From an uncultured Aliiroseovarius sp. (GTDB lineage Bacteria > Pseudomonadota > Alphaproteobacteria > Rhodobacterales > Rhodobacteraceae), in NCBI RefSeq assembly GCF_947497285.1, contig NZ_CANMFT010000005.1, positions 62,001 through 126,000 on the forward strand: DNA of 64,000 nt, given 5' to 3'. Each line of letters starts with the position of its first letter. Positions within the stretch are counted from its first letter, which is position 1. Made by a program: the position numbers and the translations under genes. Positions 34,962-43,829 of this stretch are shown piece after piece. The notes beneath the pieces were generated by a model that did not search any database, was not told the DNA's origin, and saw nothing but the letters and a program-made list of their open reading frames with translations.

Positions 34962-35888
34962 ATGGCGACCATTCTGAACGTCAAGGGCGTGACCAAAACC
35001 TATGACGGTGGTCACGAAGCCTTGAAAGGCGTCGATCTTGAGATCGAAGAGGGCGAGATTCTTGCCCTGCTGGGTCCAAATGGTGCTGGCAAAACAACTC
35101 TGATTTCGATCATCTGCGGCATTGCGACCGCAAGCTCTGGGCAAATCACCGTCGGGGGGCATGATCATGTGACCCAATACCGGGCTGCACGCGAGATGAT
35201 TGGCCTTGTGCCGCAGGAAATCAATCTGGAGCCGTTTGAAACCGTGATGAACACCGTTCGGTTTTCGCGCGGTCTGTTCGGACGGCCGCGCAATGACGCA
35301 CGGATCGAAGAAATCCTGAAACTGCTCAGCCTGCATGACAAGAAGGACAACAGGATCATGACGCTGTCTGGCGGCATGAAGCGGCGTGTGCTGATTGCAA
35401 AGGCACTGTGCCATGACCCCAAGATCTTGTTTCTGGACGAACCCACCGCCGGTGTCGATGTCGAGCTGCGCAAGGACATGTGGGACATCGTGGCCAAACT
35501 GAAAGAGACGGGTGTCACAATCATCCTGACCACCCACTACATCGAAGAAGCCGAGGCGATGGCGGACCGGATCGGTGTCATCTCGAACGGTGAAATCCTG
35601 TTGGTCGAAGACAAAGCCGCCCTGATCAAGCGTTTGGGGCAGAAAGAACTATTGATCGAGCTGGATCATCCCATCGACGCAATCCCCGAAAGCCTGTCCC
35701 ACCATGCGCTGACCATCGGCGGCGTGCAGGAACTGGTTTACGCCTATGACGTTCAGGGTGACAGCACCGGGATCACCGGGCTGCTGGCGGACCTGCGCGC
35801 GGCCGGGCTTCACTTGGCGGACCTGTCCACGCGCCAAAGCTCGCTTGAGGATATCTTCGTCGACCTGGTGAAGGAAAAGACGGCATGA
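34962..35888 (+). CDS. ABC-2 type exporter ATP-binding protein (YadG-like)
   Basis: The 308-residue ATPase has Walker [10 protein letters not shown] near residue 40, the Q-loop region [14 protein letters not shown], signature [15 protein letters not shown] near residue 138, Walker [15 protein letters not shown] and switch His [16 protein letters not shown], followed by a C-terminal domain of the DrrA/YadG kind. It pairs with the permease that starts 4 bases before its stop. The exported substrate is unknown; relatives export drugs or polysaccharides. GGGGGACAAA precedes the ATG. Confidence 0.93.
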   Translation: MATILNVKGVTKTYDGGHEALKGVDLEIEEGEILALLGPNGAGKTTLISIICGIATASSGQITVGGHDHVTQYRAAREMIGLVPQEINLEPFETVMNTVRFSRGLFGRPRNDARIEEILKLLSLHDKKDNRIMTLSGGMKRRVLIAKALCHDPKILFLDEPTAGVDVELRKDMWDIVAKLKETGVTIILTTHYIEEAEAMADRIGVISNGEILLVEDKAALIKRLGQKELLIELDHPIDAIPESLSHHALTIGGVQELVYAYDVQGDSTGITGLLADLRAAGLHLADLSTRQSSLEDIFVDLVKEKTA

Positions 35889-36646
35889 ACTGGAATGCAA
35901 TCACCGCGATTTATCGGTTTGAAATGGCGCGCACCTTTCGAACCCTGGTGCAGTCGATCATCTCTCCGGTCCTGTCAACGTCGCTATACTTTATCGTTTT
36001 TGGGGCCGCCATCGGGTCGCGCATCGAACAGGTCGAAGGTGTCAGCTATGGTGCCTTTATCGTGCCGGGGCTGATTATGCTGACCGTGTTGACGCAAAGC
36101 ATCGCCAATGCCTCGTTCGGGATCTACTTCCCGAAGTTTATCGGCACGATTTATGAACACCTCTCGGCGCCGATTTCCTTCTATGAAATCGTCATCGGCT
36201 ATGTCGGTGCGGCAGCCACGAAAGCCTTCCTGATTGGCATGATCATCCTTGCGACCGCACATTTCTTTGTGGATCTGACCATTGAACACCCGGTTTGGAT
36301 GATGGCGTTTCTTGTGCTGACCTGCATCAGCTTCGCGCTGTTAGGGTTTATCCTTGGCATTTGGGCGCAAAACTTTGAACAATTGCAGCTGGTGCCGATG
36401 TTGGTGGTCACGCCACTCGTATTTTTGGGCGGATCGTTCTATTCGATCTCGATGCTGCCACCCGTTTGGCAGACAATCACCTTGTTCAATCCGGTGGTCT
36501 ACCTGATCTCTGGCTTCAGATGGGCCTTCTTCGGGATGGCTGATGTGTCGCTTGGCTGGTCGGTGCTGGCGATCCTGTCCTTCATGGCCGCCTGCCTTCT
36601 GACGATCCGCTGGATCTTCCGCAGTGGCTATCGGCTGCGCAGCTGA
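35885..36646 (+). CDS. ABC-2 type exporter permease (YadH-like)
   Basis: The 253-residue protein has six predicted membrane helices in the ABC-2 layout, starting with [35 protein letters not shown] and including the conserved [21 protein letters not shown] and [15 protein letters not shown] segments. Its ATGA start overlaps the end of the ATPase gene, so the two form one exporter. This subfamily (YadH) is near-universal in proteobacteria with an unclear substrate. Confidence 0.92.
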   Translation: MNWNAITAIYRFEMARTFRTLVQSIISPVLSTSLYFIVFGAAIGSRIEQVEGVSYGAFIVPGLIMLTVLTQSIANASFGIYFPKFIGTIYEHLSAPISFYEIVIGYVGAAATKAFLIGMIILATAHFFVDLTIEHPVWMMAFLVLTCISFALLGFILGIWAQNFEQLQLVPMLVVTPLVFLGGSFYSISMLPPVWQTITLFNPVVYLISGFRWAFFGMADVSLGWSVLAILSFMAACLLTIRWIFRSGYRLRS

Positions 36647-36716
36647 GGAGGGGTGTTTGCAACATGACGAAAAGCGTATGCCCCGCACCCTTGTTTGAGC
36701 CTGAAGGGCGGTCTAC

Positions 36717-37523
36717 ATGACAGCCATGACACCATTCATACCCTTTTTGAAGAAGCCGCCGCTGGTCAATGTTATCCGGCTGTCGGGAACAATTGCCACC
36801 GGGACGCGCGGTCAGTTGAATGACGCAAGTCTTGCCCCTTCGATCGAGCGGGCGTTTCGCAAGGGCAGGCCGAAAGCGGTGGCGCTGGTCATCAATTCCC
36901 CCGGTGGAAGCCCGGTGCAATCCAACTTGATCACTGCGCGCATTCGTCGGTTGGCGATTGAAAACAATCTGCCGGTCTATGCATTTGTCGAAGACGTTGC
37001 AGCTTCGGGGGGCTATTGGCTGGCGACGGCAGCTGACGAGATTTACGCTGATGAATGCTCGATCCTAGGCTCGATCGGGGTCATCTCGGCCAGCTTCGGG
37101 TTGACGGGGCTGATCGAAAAGCTGGGCGTCGAACGGCGGGTCTATACCGCGGGCAAGTCAAAATCCATGCTGGACCCGTTTCAGGCGGAGAAACCTGCGG
37201 ACGTAAAGCGATTGAAAGCCCTGCAAGAAGACATCCACGCGGCATTCAAAGCGCAGGTCAAATCGCGGCGCGGTGACAAGCTGCCGGAAGGCGAGGACCT
37301 GTTTACAGGTGACATTTGGCTGGGACGGGCCGCGATTGAAAAAGGGCTGGCTGATCGAATTGGCCATGTGGTGCCAACGATGAAAGAGAAGTTCGGGGAC
37401 AAGGTGCGCTTTCGCATCTACGGCCCGCGCCGCAACCTGATTGGCCGTTTTGGTCTTAGCTTTGCGGCCAATTCCCTTGCCGCCCTTGAGGAACGTGCGG
37501 AATACGCGCGGTTTGGTCTTTGA
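36717..37523 (+). CDS. S49-family serine peptidase (SppA/SohB-like)
   Basis: The 268-residue protein is a short-form signal-peptide-peptidase-like enzyme. It contains VALVINSPGGSPVQS near residue 58, the nucleophile Ser in VEDVAASGGYWLA near residue 98, and the general-base Lys in TAGKSKSMLDPF near residue 146, i.e. the Ser/Lys dyad of S49. It lacks a strong N-terminal anchor, so it may be cytoplasmic or loosely associated with the membrane. The next gene starts 1 base after its stop and encodes a small zinc-ribbon membrane protein. Confidence 0.92.
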   Translation: MTAMTPFIPFLKKPPLVNVIRLSGTIATGTRGQLNDASLAPSIERAFRKGRPKAVALVINSPGGSPVQSNLITARIRRLAIENNLPVYAFVEDVAASGGYWLATAADEIYADECSILGSIGVISASFGLTGLIEKLGVERRVYTAGKSKSMLDPFQAEKPADVKRLKALQEDIHAAFKAQVKSRRGDKLPEGEDLFTGDIWLGRAAIEKGLADRIGHVVPTMKEKFGDKVRFRIYGPRRNLIGRFGLSFAANSLAALEERAEYARFGL

Positions 37524-37688
37524 ATGGTCATCAAGGTCGTCGTTCTGTTCCTTGTGGGCATGGGTGTCTTGGCAATGTTTGGCAAGTTGCGCTATCCCGG
37601 TCAGCAACGTATCGAGGCGTTGAAGTGTAAGCGTTGCGGGCGGTATCGCCTGGGGAAAGCCCCGTGTGATTGTAAAGGGAAGGGCTAA
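37524..37688 (+). CDS. 54-residue membrane protein with C-terminal zinc ribbon
   Basis: This gene is too short for the ORF track. It starts with the ATG one base after the S49 peptidase stop and encodes an N-terminal hydrophobic helix (VVLFLVGMGVLAMFG, about residues 6-20) and a basic tail with CKRC at 35-38 and CDC at 48-50, a plausible four-Cys zinc site. It ends three bases before the TTG start of the antiporter gene and its last codons supply that gene's AAGGGAAGGG binding site. I believe short proteins of this design recur in Rhodobacteraceae, but I cannot check. Function is unknown. Confidence 0.75.
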   Translation: MVIKVVVLFLVGMGVLAMFGKLRYPGQQRIEALKCKRCGRYRLGKAPCDCKGKG

Positions 37689-37691
37689 GAC

Positions 37692-38660
37692 TTGGATCTG
37701 ATCTATGCCTCGCTTGGCCTTGTGATCCTTTTGCTGGCGGGCGACAGCCTTGTGCGCGGTGCAGTCAACCTGTCGCTGCGCCTTGGGGTGCCCGCGCTGA
37801 TCGTCTCGCTGACGATTGTCGCTTTCGGCACGTCTGCACCCGAGTTGTTGATCTCGGTTCAGGCAATTGCGGAAAACGTGCCCGGTTTGGCGATGGGCAA
37901 CGTGGTCGGATCGAACACGGCCAACATCCTGTTGGTGCTCGGTGTGCCTGCGCTTATGGCAGGGTTGTCGACCGGCAATTGCGACACAAAGAAAAGCTAT
38001 TTGCAGATGATGGGCGCGACCGTGCTGTTCATCATCCTCAGCCTTCAGGGCGTCATCACATGGGTGCAAGGTCTGGTGCTTCTGGCTGCCTTGGGGCTGA
38101 TGCTAAGCTCTGCTTTTCGCGTGGCGCTGTCGCATCGCCGCGCGACAGCCAACGGGGCACTGGTCGCCCTGGACGACGAAGAAGAGGTCGAAGGCGCCGA
38201 CCCCGACATGCCGTGGTGGAAGGTCATACTGTTCCTTGTGCTGGGTCTGATCGGTTTGCCGCTGGGGGCAGATCTGCTGGTTGACGCTTCGACCAATATC
38301 GCGCGTCACTATGGGGTTTCAGAAACGGTGATCGGACTGACTTTGGTCGCGCTTGGAACGTCACTGCCGGAACTTGCCACGACCGTGATGGCCGCCTTGC
38401 GCAACCAAGCCGAGGTTGCACTGGGAAATGTCATCGGGTCGAACATGTTCAACCTGCTTGCCATCATCGGGATTGCCTCGTTGGTTGGCCCGATCCCGGT
38501 CGAGCCGGGCATCCTTAAGTTTGACCTGTGGGTGATGCTGGGGGCGTCGGCGCTTTTGGCGCCGTTCGTGTTCCTGAAATGGCATATGGGCCGCGTCTGG
38601 GGCATCATTCTTTCTGTGCTGTATGTCGCCTATATTCTGGCCGTTCTGGGAGGTGCATAA
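37692..38660 (+). CDS. Calcium/sodium antiporter (CaCA family, YrbG-like)
   Basis: The 322-residue protein has the two inverted alpha-repeats of CaCA exchangers: VAFGTSAPELLISVQA with GNVVGSNTANILLVLG in the first half, and VALGTSLPELATTVMAA with GNVIGSNMFNLLAIIG in the second, with about ten membrane helices and an acidic cytoplasmic loop (DDEEEVEGADPD) between. It exchanges Ca2+ or related cations against Na+ or H+ across the inner membrane. The start is a TTG directly after the small zinc-ribbon gene. Confidence 0.94.
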   Translation: MDLIYASLGLVILLLAGDSLVRGAVNLSLRLGVPALIVSLTIVAFGTSAPELLISVQAIAENVPGLAMGNVVGSNTANILLVLGVPALMAGLSTGNCDTKKSYLQMMGATVLFIILSLQGVITWVQGLVLLAALGLMLSSAFRVALSHRRATANGALVALDDEEEVEGADPDMPWWKVILFLVLGLIGLPLGADLLVDASTNIARHYGVSETVIGLTLVALGTSLPELATTVMAALRNQAEVALGNVIGSNMFNLLAIIGIASLVGPIPVEPGILKFDLWVMLGASALLAPFVFLKWHMGRVWGIILSVLYVAYILAVLGGA

Positions 38661-39446
38661 GTGGTGCAGAAACGCGCATTGGTGACAGGCGCCGGCGCGC
38701 GGTTGGGGCGTGCCATGGCCTTGGAGCTTGCGCGCGCCGGATATGATGTTGCGGTGCATTTTGGCACCTCCGAAGATGGCGCGCGTGAAACCGCAGACGC
38801 CATTCAAGCGTTGGGGTGCAGTGCTGTGACCTTGCAGGCCGACCTGCTGGACATGGCGCAGGTCGACACGCTTGTGCCGCGCGCCGCCAAAGCATTGGAC
38901 GGACCGCTGAATGTGCTGATCAACAACGCTTCGATTTTCGAACATGACACTTTGGCCAGCGCGACGCAGGACAGTTGGGACCGCCACATGTCGTCGAACC
39001 TGCGCGCCCCATTCTTTTTGACGCAGGCTTTTGCGGCTCAGGCGCCCAGGGCGACGCTGGATGAGAGCGGCGAAAGCATGCCGCACGCTTTGGTGGTCAA
39101 CATGCTGGATCAACGGGTTCGGAAGCCGACGCCCGAGTTTATGACCTACAGCCTTGCCAAACACGCCTTGTGGGTGTTGACCCAGACCGCCGCACAGGGT
39201 CTTGCCCCGGATATTCGTGTAAACGCCATCGCGCCCGGATCCACTTTGATTGGGGCGCGACAATCTCCGGCCCATTTCCAAGCGCAGCGGGCCGCATCAA
39301 TCCTGAAGCGCGGCGCAAATAGCGATGATATCACGGCAGCGCTTGCCTATTTTCTGGCAGCACCTGCGGTCACGGGACAGATGATTGCGGTGGATGGCGG
39401 GCAACATTTGGGATGGGAAACGCCTGATATTCTGGGTGTCGAATAA
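38661..39446 (+). CDS. SDR-family oxidoreductase, pteridine-reductase type
   Basis: The 261-residue short-chain dehydrogenase begins LVTGAGARLGRAMALELARAG. The cofactor motif is TGxxxRxG, the form seen in pteridine and dihydromonapterin reductases that prefer NADPH, rather than TGxxxGxG. NNASIF near residue 90, and YSLAKHAL (the catalytic Tyr and Lys) near residue 170 complete the site. A role in reducing pterins (folate or molybdopterin-related) is possible; the moaD/moaE genes lie 3 kb away, but no link is shown. Start GTG at 38661 follows the antiporter stop directly. Confidence 0.87.
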   Translation: MVQKRALVTGAGARLGRAMALELARAGYDVAVHFGTSEDGARETADAIQALGCSAVTLQADLLDMAQVDTLVPRAAKALDGPLNVLINNASIFEHDTLASATQDSWDRHMSSNLRAPFFLTQAFAAQAPRATLDESGESMPHALVVNMLDQRVRKPTPEFMTYSLAKHALWVLTQTAAQGLAPDIRVNAIAPGSTLIGARQSPAHFQAQRAASILKRGANSDDITAALAYFLAAPAVTGQMIAVDGGQHLGWETPDILGVE

Positions 39447-39768
39447 GGCAGGCTGCTTGTGCGAACGGTTGCTTGCAACAAAACCGACGCGAAAGTTGTG
39501 CACCTGTGAAATTGTCAAACGTCGATGGTCATATTTTCTGCAATGATTTCATTTATTTACAGTGTGTTCATATTTCTTTCCTTTAATAACAAGGGCTTAT
39601 ATATGTGCCTAAAAAATAGGCAGATCAACGAAGCAGACCGAAAACAAAGGATTTTTCTTGATGCGCAAAACATGTCCTCAGAGTTATCCACAGAAAATGT
39701 GGGCATGTTTTCTCTTGTGCAAGGCGCGGTAAGGTTGCAGACGCGCAGAGAATCGGAAATGTGCCGAC
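39447..39768. other. AT-rich gap before uvrC with nested inverted repeats and a DnaA-box-like site
   Basis: The gap is clearly more AT-rich than its surroundings and holds no convincing gene; the track ORF at 39525-39782 overlaps uvrC out of frame and has no family features. At 39667-39674 and 39704-39711 lie AAAACATG/CATGTTTT; inside them CCACA-GAAAA-TGTGG (39688-39702). The DnaA-box consensus TTATCCACA is at 39684-39692. A small hairpin GCCTA-AAAAA-TAGGC is at 39607-39621. It presumably carries the uvrC promoter. Confidence 0.5.
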
Positions 39769-41652
39769 ATGAGCCAAGATGAACCGCAGGCGAACGCCGC
39801 AACAGCCGCCACACCAACCGGGTATGAGGTTGTCCAGACCTATCTGAAAACGCTCGACAATTCGCCGGGTGTTTACCGAATGCTCGATGCAAAGGGGCGG
39901 GTCTTGTATGTCGGCAAGGCGCGAAACCTGAAGAAACGCGTTTCGAACTATGCCAAGCCCACGGGGCATTCGGCGCGGATCGCGCGGATGATCAGCCAAA
40001 CGGCCTCGATGATGTTTCTGACGACGCGCACGGAAACCGAAGCCCTGTTGTTAGAGCAGAATCTGATCAAGCAATTGAAGCCTCATTTCAATGTGCTCTT
40101 GCGCGACGACAAAAGCTTTCCAAACATTCTTGTGACGGGGCACGACTATCCACAGATCAAGAAGCATCGCGGCGCGCGCAGGGAAAAAGGCGCCTATTAT
40201 GGACCGTTTGCCAGTGCAGATGCGGTGAATAGGACGCTGAACCAGTTGCAGAAGGTGTTCTTGCTTCGCAATTGCTCGGACGCGATGTTCGAAACCCGCA
40301 CCCGGCCTTGTCTGCAATACCAGATCAAGCGGTGTTCTGGCCCATGCGTTGGGAAAATAGATGCCGAGGGATACGCCACCCTTGTGCGCGATGCCGAGGA
40401 TTTTCTGTCGGGCCGCACAACAAAAATGCAGGAAAATCTGGCCGGTGAAATGCAAGCAGCCTCCGAGGCGATGGAGTTCGAAAAGGCCGCCATCCTGCGC
40501 GACCGTATCCGCGCGTTGACCCAGGTTCAGCAAGCACAAGGCGTCAACCCGCGCGGCGTGGCCGAGGCGGATGTAATCGCGTTGCACATGGAAGGGGGGC
40601 AGGCCTGTGTGCAGGTCTTTTTCATCCGCGCGCACCAGAACTGGGGCAACCGCGATTTCTATCCGCGCACAGGGGCGGGCGCTGGGCCGGGCGAGGTGCT
40701 GCAAGCGTTCGTCGGGCAGTTCTACGACCAAAAGGAACCACCGCGGTTGATCCTTCTGTCCGACCCGCTGGATGAACAGGACCTGATGTCACAGGCGCTT
40801 GGCGAAAAGCTGGGTCGCAAGGTTGAAATCTCGGTCCCGTTGCGCGGTGAGAAATCGGAACTGGTTGCCAACGCCCAACGCAATGCCCGCGAAAGCTTGG
40901 GCCGCAAGATGGCGGAAACGGCCACGCAAGCCCGTCTGCTGGAGGGGCTTGCGCAGGCCTTCGATCTGGTTGGCCCGCCACAGCGGATCGAGGTTTATGA
41001 CAACTCGCACATACAGGGGGCACATGCGGTGGGCGCGATGATTGTAGCCGGGCCGGAAGGCTTCATGAAAAGCCAGTATCGCAAGTTCAACATAAAGGGC
41101 GATGACCTGACCCCCGGTGACGATTTCGGTATGATGAAAGAGGTGCTGACCCGCCGTTTCAAGCGCCTTTTGAAAGAAGATCCCGACCGCGAGGGTGAAC
41201 ACTGGCCCGAACTGCTGTTGATTGATGGCGGTGCGGGGCAGGTCAGCGCGGTGCATCAGATCATGGAAGAGCTGGGTGTGACCGACATTCCGATGATCGG
41301 GGTGGCGAAGGGGGTCGATCGCGATCAGGGGAAAGAAGAATTCTACCGACGGAAAAAGCGCCCCTTCGCGTTGAAACGGAATGACCCGGTTCTGTATTTC
41401 ATCCAACGTCTGCGCGACGAAGCGCATCGCTTCGCGATCGGCACCCACCGCGCCAAACGCGCGAAAGCGCAGGGGGCGACACCGTTGGACGACGTGTCCG
41501 GCGTCGGGGCCGCGCGCAAACGCGCGCTTCTTGCTCATTTCGGATCGGCCAAAGCCGTCAGCCGCGCAGGGCTTGAGGACCTCAAGGCCGTGGATGGTAT
41601 TTCCGAAACACTGGCGGAAACCATCTATGGCTTCTTCCATGACAAAGGCTGA
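39769..41652 (+). CDS. uvrC: Excinuclease ABC subunit C
   Basis: UvrC makes the two incisions in nucleotide-excision repair. The 627-residue protein has the GIY-YIG nuclease ([27 protein letters not shown] near residue 33), the UVR motif region ([18 protein letters not shown] near 230), the RNase-H-like second nuclease with YDNSHIQG near 409 and [14 protein letters not shown] near 483, and a C-terminal HhH pair. The ATG at 39769 follows the AT-rich gap; its binding site is weak (GGAAATGTGCCGAC). It starts a unit with pgsA, moaD and moaE. Confidence 0.96.
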   Translation: MSQDEPQANAATAATPTGYEVVQTYLKTLDNSPGVYRMLDAKGRVLYVGKARNLKKRVSNYAKPTGHSARIARMISQTASMMFLTTRTETEALLLEQNLIKQLKPHFNVLLRDDKSFPNILVTGHDYPQIKKHRGARREKGAYYGPFASADAVNRTLNQLQKVFLLRNCSDAMFETRTRPCLQYQIKRCSGPCVGKIDAEGYATLVRDAEDFLSGRTTKMQENLAGEMQAASEAMEFEKAAILRDRIRALTQVQQAQGVNPRGVAEADVIALHMEGGQACVQVFFIRAHQNWGNRDFYPRTGAGAGPGEVLQAFVGQFYDQKEPPRLILLSDPLDEQDLMSQALGEKLGRKVEISVPLRGEKSELVANAQRNARESLGRKMAETATQARLLEGLAQAFDLVGPPQRIEVYDNSHIQGAHAVGAMIVAGPEGFMKSQYRKFNIKGDDLTPGDDFGMMKEVLTRRFKRLLKEDPDREGEHWPELLLIDGGAGQVSAVHQIMEELGVTDIPMIGVAKGVDRDQGKEEFYRRKKRPFALKRNDPVLYFIQRLRDEAHRFAIGTHRAKRAKAQGATPLDDVSGVGAARKRALLAHFGSAKAVSRAGLEDLKAVDGISETLAETIYGFFHDKG

Positions 41653-41670
41653 CGCGGTAAGGATAATCCC

Positions 41671-42345
41671 ATGAAATGGAACCTGCCAAATATCCTGACC
41701 GTTGCCCGGCTTGTTGCCGCGCCCTTGTTGCCGGTCATGTTTCTTTACTTCGCGCGTCCTTGGGCGGATTGGTACGCGATGATCCTGTTCATCGTGGCCT
41801 CGATCACCGACTACCTTGATGGCTACTTGGCGCGTGCGTGGAAGCTTGAAAGCCTGTTTGGCGCGGCGATGGACCCGATTGCCGACAAGGCGATGGTGTT
41901 GATCGCGCTGCTTGTCATCAATGGTTATGCGGGCGTGACGCCTTGGATCTTGCTGCCCTCGGCGCTGATCATCTATCGCGAAGTCTTTGTGTCTGGCTTG
42001 CGCGAAACCCTGGGCGACAAGGCACGTGCGCTAAAGGTCACCAATCTGGCGAAATGGAAAACGACAGTGCAGATGGTGGCGATTGCCATTCTGTTCTCGA
42101 CCGGGATTTTCCAGCACAGCTTCATTGATCGCATTCAAGGCATGGATCAGGCCACAATTGATGGCGTGTTTGACGGCACTGTCACTGACGAGGTCGGGCT
42201 TCTGTTTTACGAGGCTGCAGGCCGCTGGTCGGCATGGGTTGGGATCGCACTGCTGTGGATTGCAGGCGCCCTGACCGTCGTAACCGGATGGGATTATTTC
42301 CGAAAGGCGATGCCTTTTCTGAAAGAGGAGCAAGACCATGGTTGA
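41671..42345 (+). CDS. pgsA: Phosphatidylglycerophosphate synthase
   Basis: PgsA makes phosphatidylglycerophosphate from CDP-diacylglycerol and glycerol 3-phosphate in the inner membrane. The 224-residue protein begins NLPNILTVARLVAAPLLP, has the CDP-alcohol phosphotransferase motif DYLDGYLARAWKLESLFGAAMDPIADK at about residues 47-73, and several membrane helices. It is a little longer than the usual 180-200 residues through an insertion after residue 150. It follows uvrC, a common pairing in proteobacteria, and overlaps moaD by 8 bases. Confidence 0.95.
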   Translation: MKWNLPNILTVARLVAAPLLPVMFLYFARPWADWYAMILFIVASITDYLDGYLARAWKLESLFGAAMDPIADKAMVLIALLVINGYAGVTPWILLPSALIIYREVFVSGLRETLGDKARALKVTNLAKWKTTVQMVAIAILFSTGIFQHSFIDRIQGMDQATIDGVFDGTVTDEVGLLFYEAAGRWSAWVGIALLWIAGALTVVTGWDYFRKAMPFLKEEQDHG

Positions 42346-42586
42346 GGTCATGTATTTCGCGTGGGTGCGTGAACGCATCGGTGAACCGCGTGAAAAGATC
42401 GAGACAAAGGCCGAAACAGTTGCCGAATTGGTGAGCGAATTGCGCGCGCGCGAACCGCGCTATGCTGCGGCGTTCGAGGATTTGTCAGCCCTGCGGGTGG
42501 CGTTGGATCAAGAGCTTGCAGATTTCGATGCGCCCTTGAAAGGGGTCAGAGAAGTCGCGTTCTTCCCACCGATGACCGGGGGATAA
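42338..42586 (+). CDS. moaD: Molybdopterin synthase sulfur-carrier subunit
   Basis: MoaD is the ubiquitin-like small subunit of molybdopterin synthase and carries sulfur as a C-terminal thiocarboxylate. The 82-residue protein begins with the ubiquitin-like strand VMYFAWVRERIGEPREKI and ends in the required Gly-Gly (FFPPMTGG). Overlap with pgsA (8 bases) and a 1-base gap to moaE suggest coupled translation. Confidence 0.94.
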   Translation: MVEVMYFAWVRERIGEPREKIETKAETVAELVSELRAREPRYAAAFEDLSALRVALDQELADFDAPLKGVREVAFFPPMTGG

Positions 42587-42587
42587 G

Positions 42588-43037
42588 ATGACCGTTCGGG
42601 TGCAGGCCGAAACTTTCGACCCCGGTGCTGAACTGTCCGCTTTCGGGCAAGGTCGCGCAGATCTGGGTGCGATCGTCAGCTTCACGGGTATCGTTCGGGA
42701 CGATGCGGGCTCGCTTGACCGGATGGTAATTGAGCACTACCCGGGCATGACGGAAAAGGCGATTTCGCAGATCGTTGCGCGGGCGGTTGACCGTTGGGCG
42801 CTGGCAGATTGCCTGGTGATTCATCGCCACGGCTCCTTGCAACCCGGCGAGCAGATTATGATGGTTGCCACGGCCTCCAAACACCGCGTCGCCGCGTTTG
42901 AGGCGGCAGAATATCTGATGGATTACCTGAAATCCCGCGCGCCGTTCTGGAAGAAAGAATTCACACGCGACGGCGCCACCGATTGGGTGGCGGCGAAGGT
43001 CGATGACGAAGACGCGCTGAAACGATGGTCTGACTAA
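42588..43037 (+). CDS. moaE: Molybdopterin synthase catalytic subunit
   Basis: MoaE converts precursor Z (cPMP) to molybdopterin together with MoaD. The 149-residue protein shows the family core: GAIVSFTGIVRD near residue 30, IEHYPGM near 46, IHRHGSLQPGEQIMMVATASKHR near 80, and the catalytic Lys region SRAPFWKKEFT near 121. Length and order are normal. It closes the uvrC-pgsA-moaD-moaE unit; the downstream gene is convergent. Confidence 0.95.
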   Translation: MTVRVQAETFDPGAELSAFGQGRADLGAIVSFTGIVRDDAGSLDRMVIEHYPGMTEKAISQIVARAVDRWALADCLVIHRHGSLQPGEQIMMVATASKHRVAAFEAAEYLMDYLKSRAPFWKKEFTRDGATDWVAAKVDDEDALKRWSD

Positions 43038-43056
43038 GCGCTAAGTGCGTCGCGTC

Positions 43057-43764
43057 TCAGCTGGGTTGCGTGGTTTGTCGTTCAGGCAGGATCTGCTGCG
43101 CGATACCGGCCCCCAAAAGATAAACCGACGTCACGACCAACCCCCAATGCGCCCAGCTTTCCGGGTGGAAATCGACCCAAGCGGCCCACCCGGCAAAGAA
43201 CGTCCAGGCCAGGGCACAGGGCAAGCTGACCAGCCGCCACCGCTCGGTCCGCACAGGGTGGATGAACTTCAGTGGCAAGAACATCGCCACGGCCAGTGCT
43301 GACACCAACAACAGCAAGACCCAGAAATTTGGTTCGGTTGCGAACAAGACGATGACCAGCATATTCCAACAGCCCGGAAAGCCCGAGAAACTGTTGTCTT
43401 TGGTCTTCATCCGAGTGTCCGAGAAATAGATCGCGCTGGCGAAGGTGATCACGATGATCGCGAACCAGCCCGTCCAGCCCGGCATCAGCCCGGATTTGAA
43501 CAGCGCGTAGGCCGGTATGAAAACATAAGTCAGATAGTCGATGATCAGGTCCATCAATACGCCATCGTATTGTGGTGCGTTGACCTTGACGTGATAGCGT
43601 CGCGCCAATGGTCCGTCGATCCCATCCACCCCGAAGGCCACGACCAGCCAAAGAAACATCAGGCTCCACTTTTCATCTACTGCGGCCAGCATTGCCAACA
43701 TGGCAAACACGGCACCTGTCGCGGTCAGCAGGTGAACAAGAAGGGCTTTGGTCGAGATTTTCAT
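43057..43764 (-). CDS. pcs: Phosphatidylcholine synthase
   Basis: Pcs makes phosphatidylcholine from CDP-diacylglycerol and free choline; it is known from rhizobia, Brucella and related alphaproteobacteria. The 235-residue membrane protein has the CDP-alcohol transferase motif in Pcs form (FGVDGIDGPLARRYH, then YDGVLMDLIIDYLTYVFIP) and about eight helices, with an FSGFPGCWNMLVIVLFA segment typical of the family. I use the ATG at 43764 (MKISTKALLVHLLTATGA) rather than the GTG at 43788 in the track; neither has a clear binding site. Confidence 0.93.
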   Translation of the reverse strand: MKISTKALLVHLLTATGAVFAMLAMLAAVDEKWSLMFLWLVVAFGVDGIDGPLARRYHVKVNAPQYDGVLMDLIIDYLTYVFIPAYALFKSGLMPGWTGWFAIIVITFASAIYFSDTRMKTKDNSFSGFPGCWNMLVIVLFATEPNFWVLLLLVSALAVAMFLPLKFIHPVRTERWRLVSLPCALAWTFFAGWAAWVDFHPESWAHWGLVVTSVYLLGAGIAQQILPERQTTQPS

Positions 43765-43829
43765 GCGCGCTTTGTGCCGGAAATTCACTTTGGGGGAAAG
43801 AAGAAACCTTGAACCTACATCATCGCGTG

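Noticed and set aside
37158-38069. 303-aa minus-strand ORF
   Set aside because: It is antisense to the S49 peptidase, zinc-ribbon and antiporter genes, with shadow-like composition.
39525-39782. 85-aa plus-strand ORF before uvrC
   Set aside because: It overlaps the uvrC start out of frame, lies in AT-rich promoter-like sequence and has no recognisable domain.
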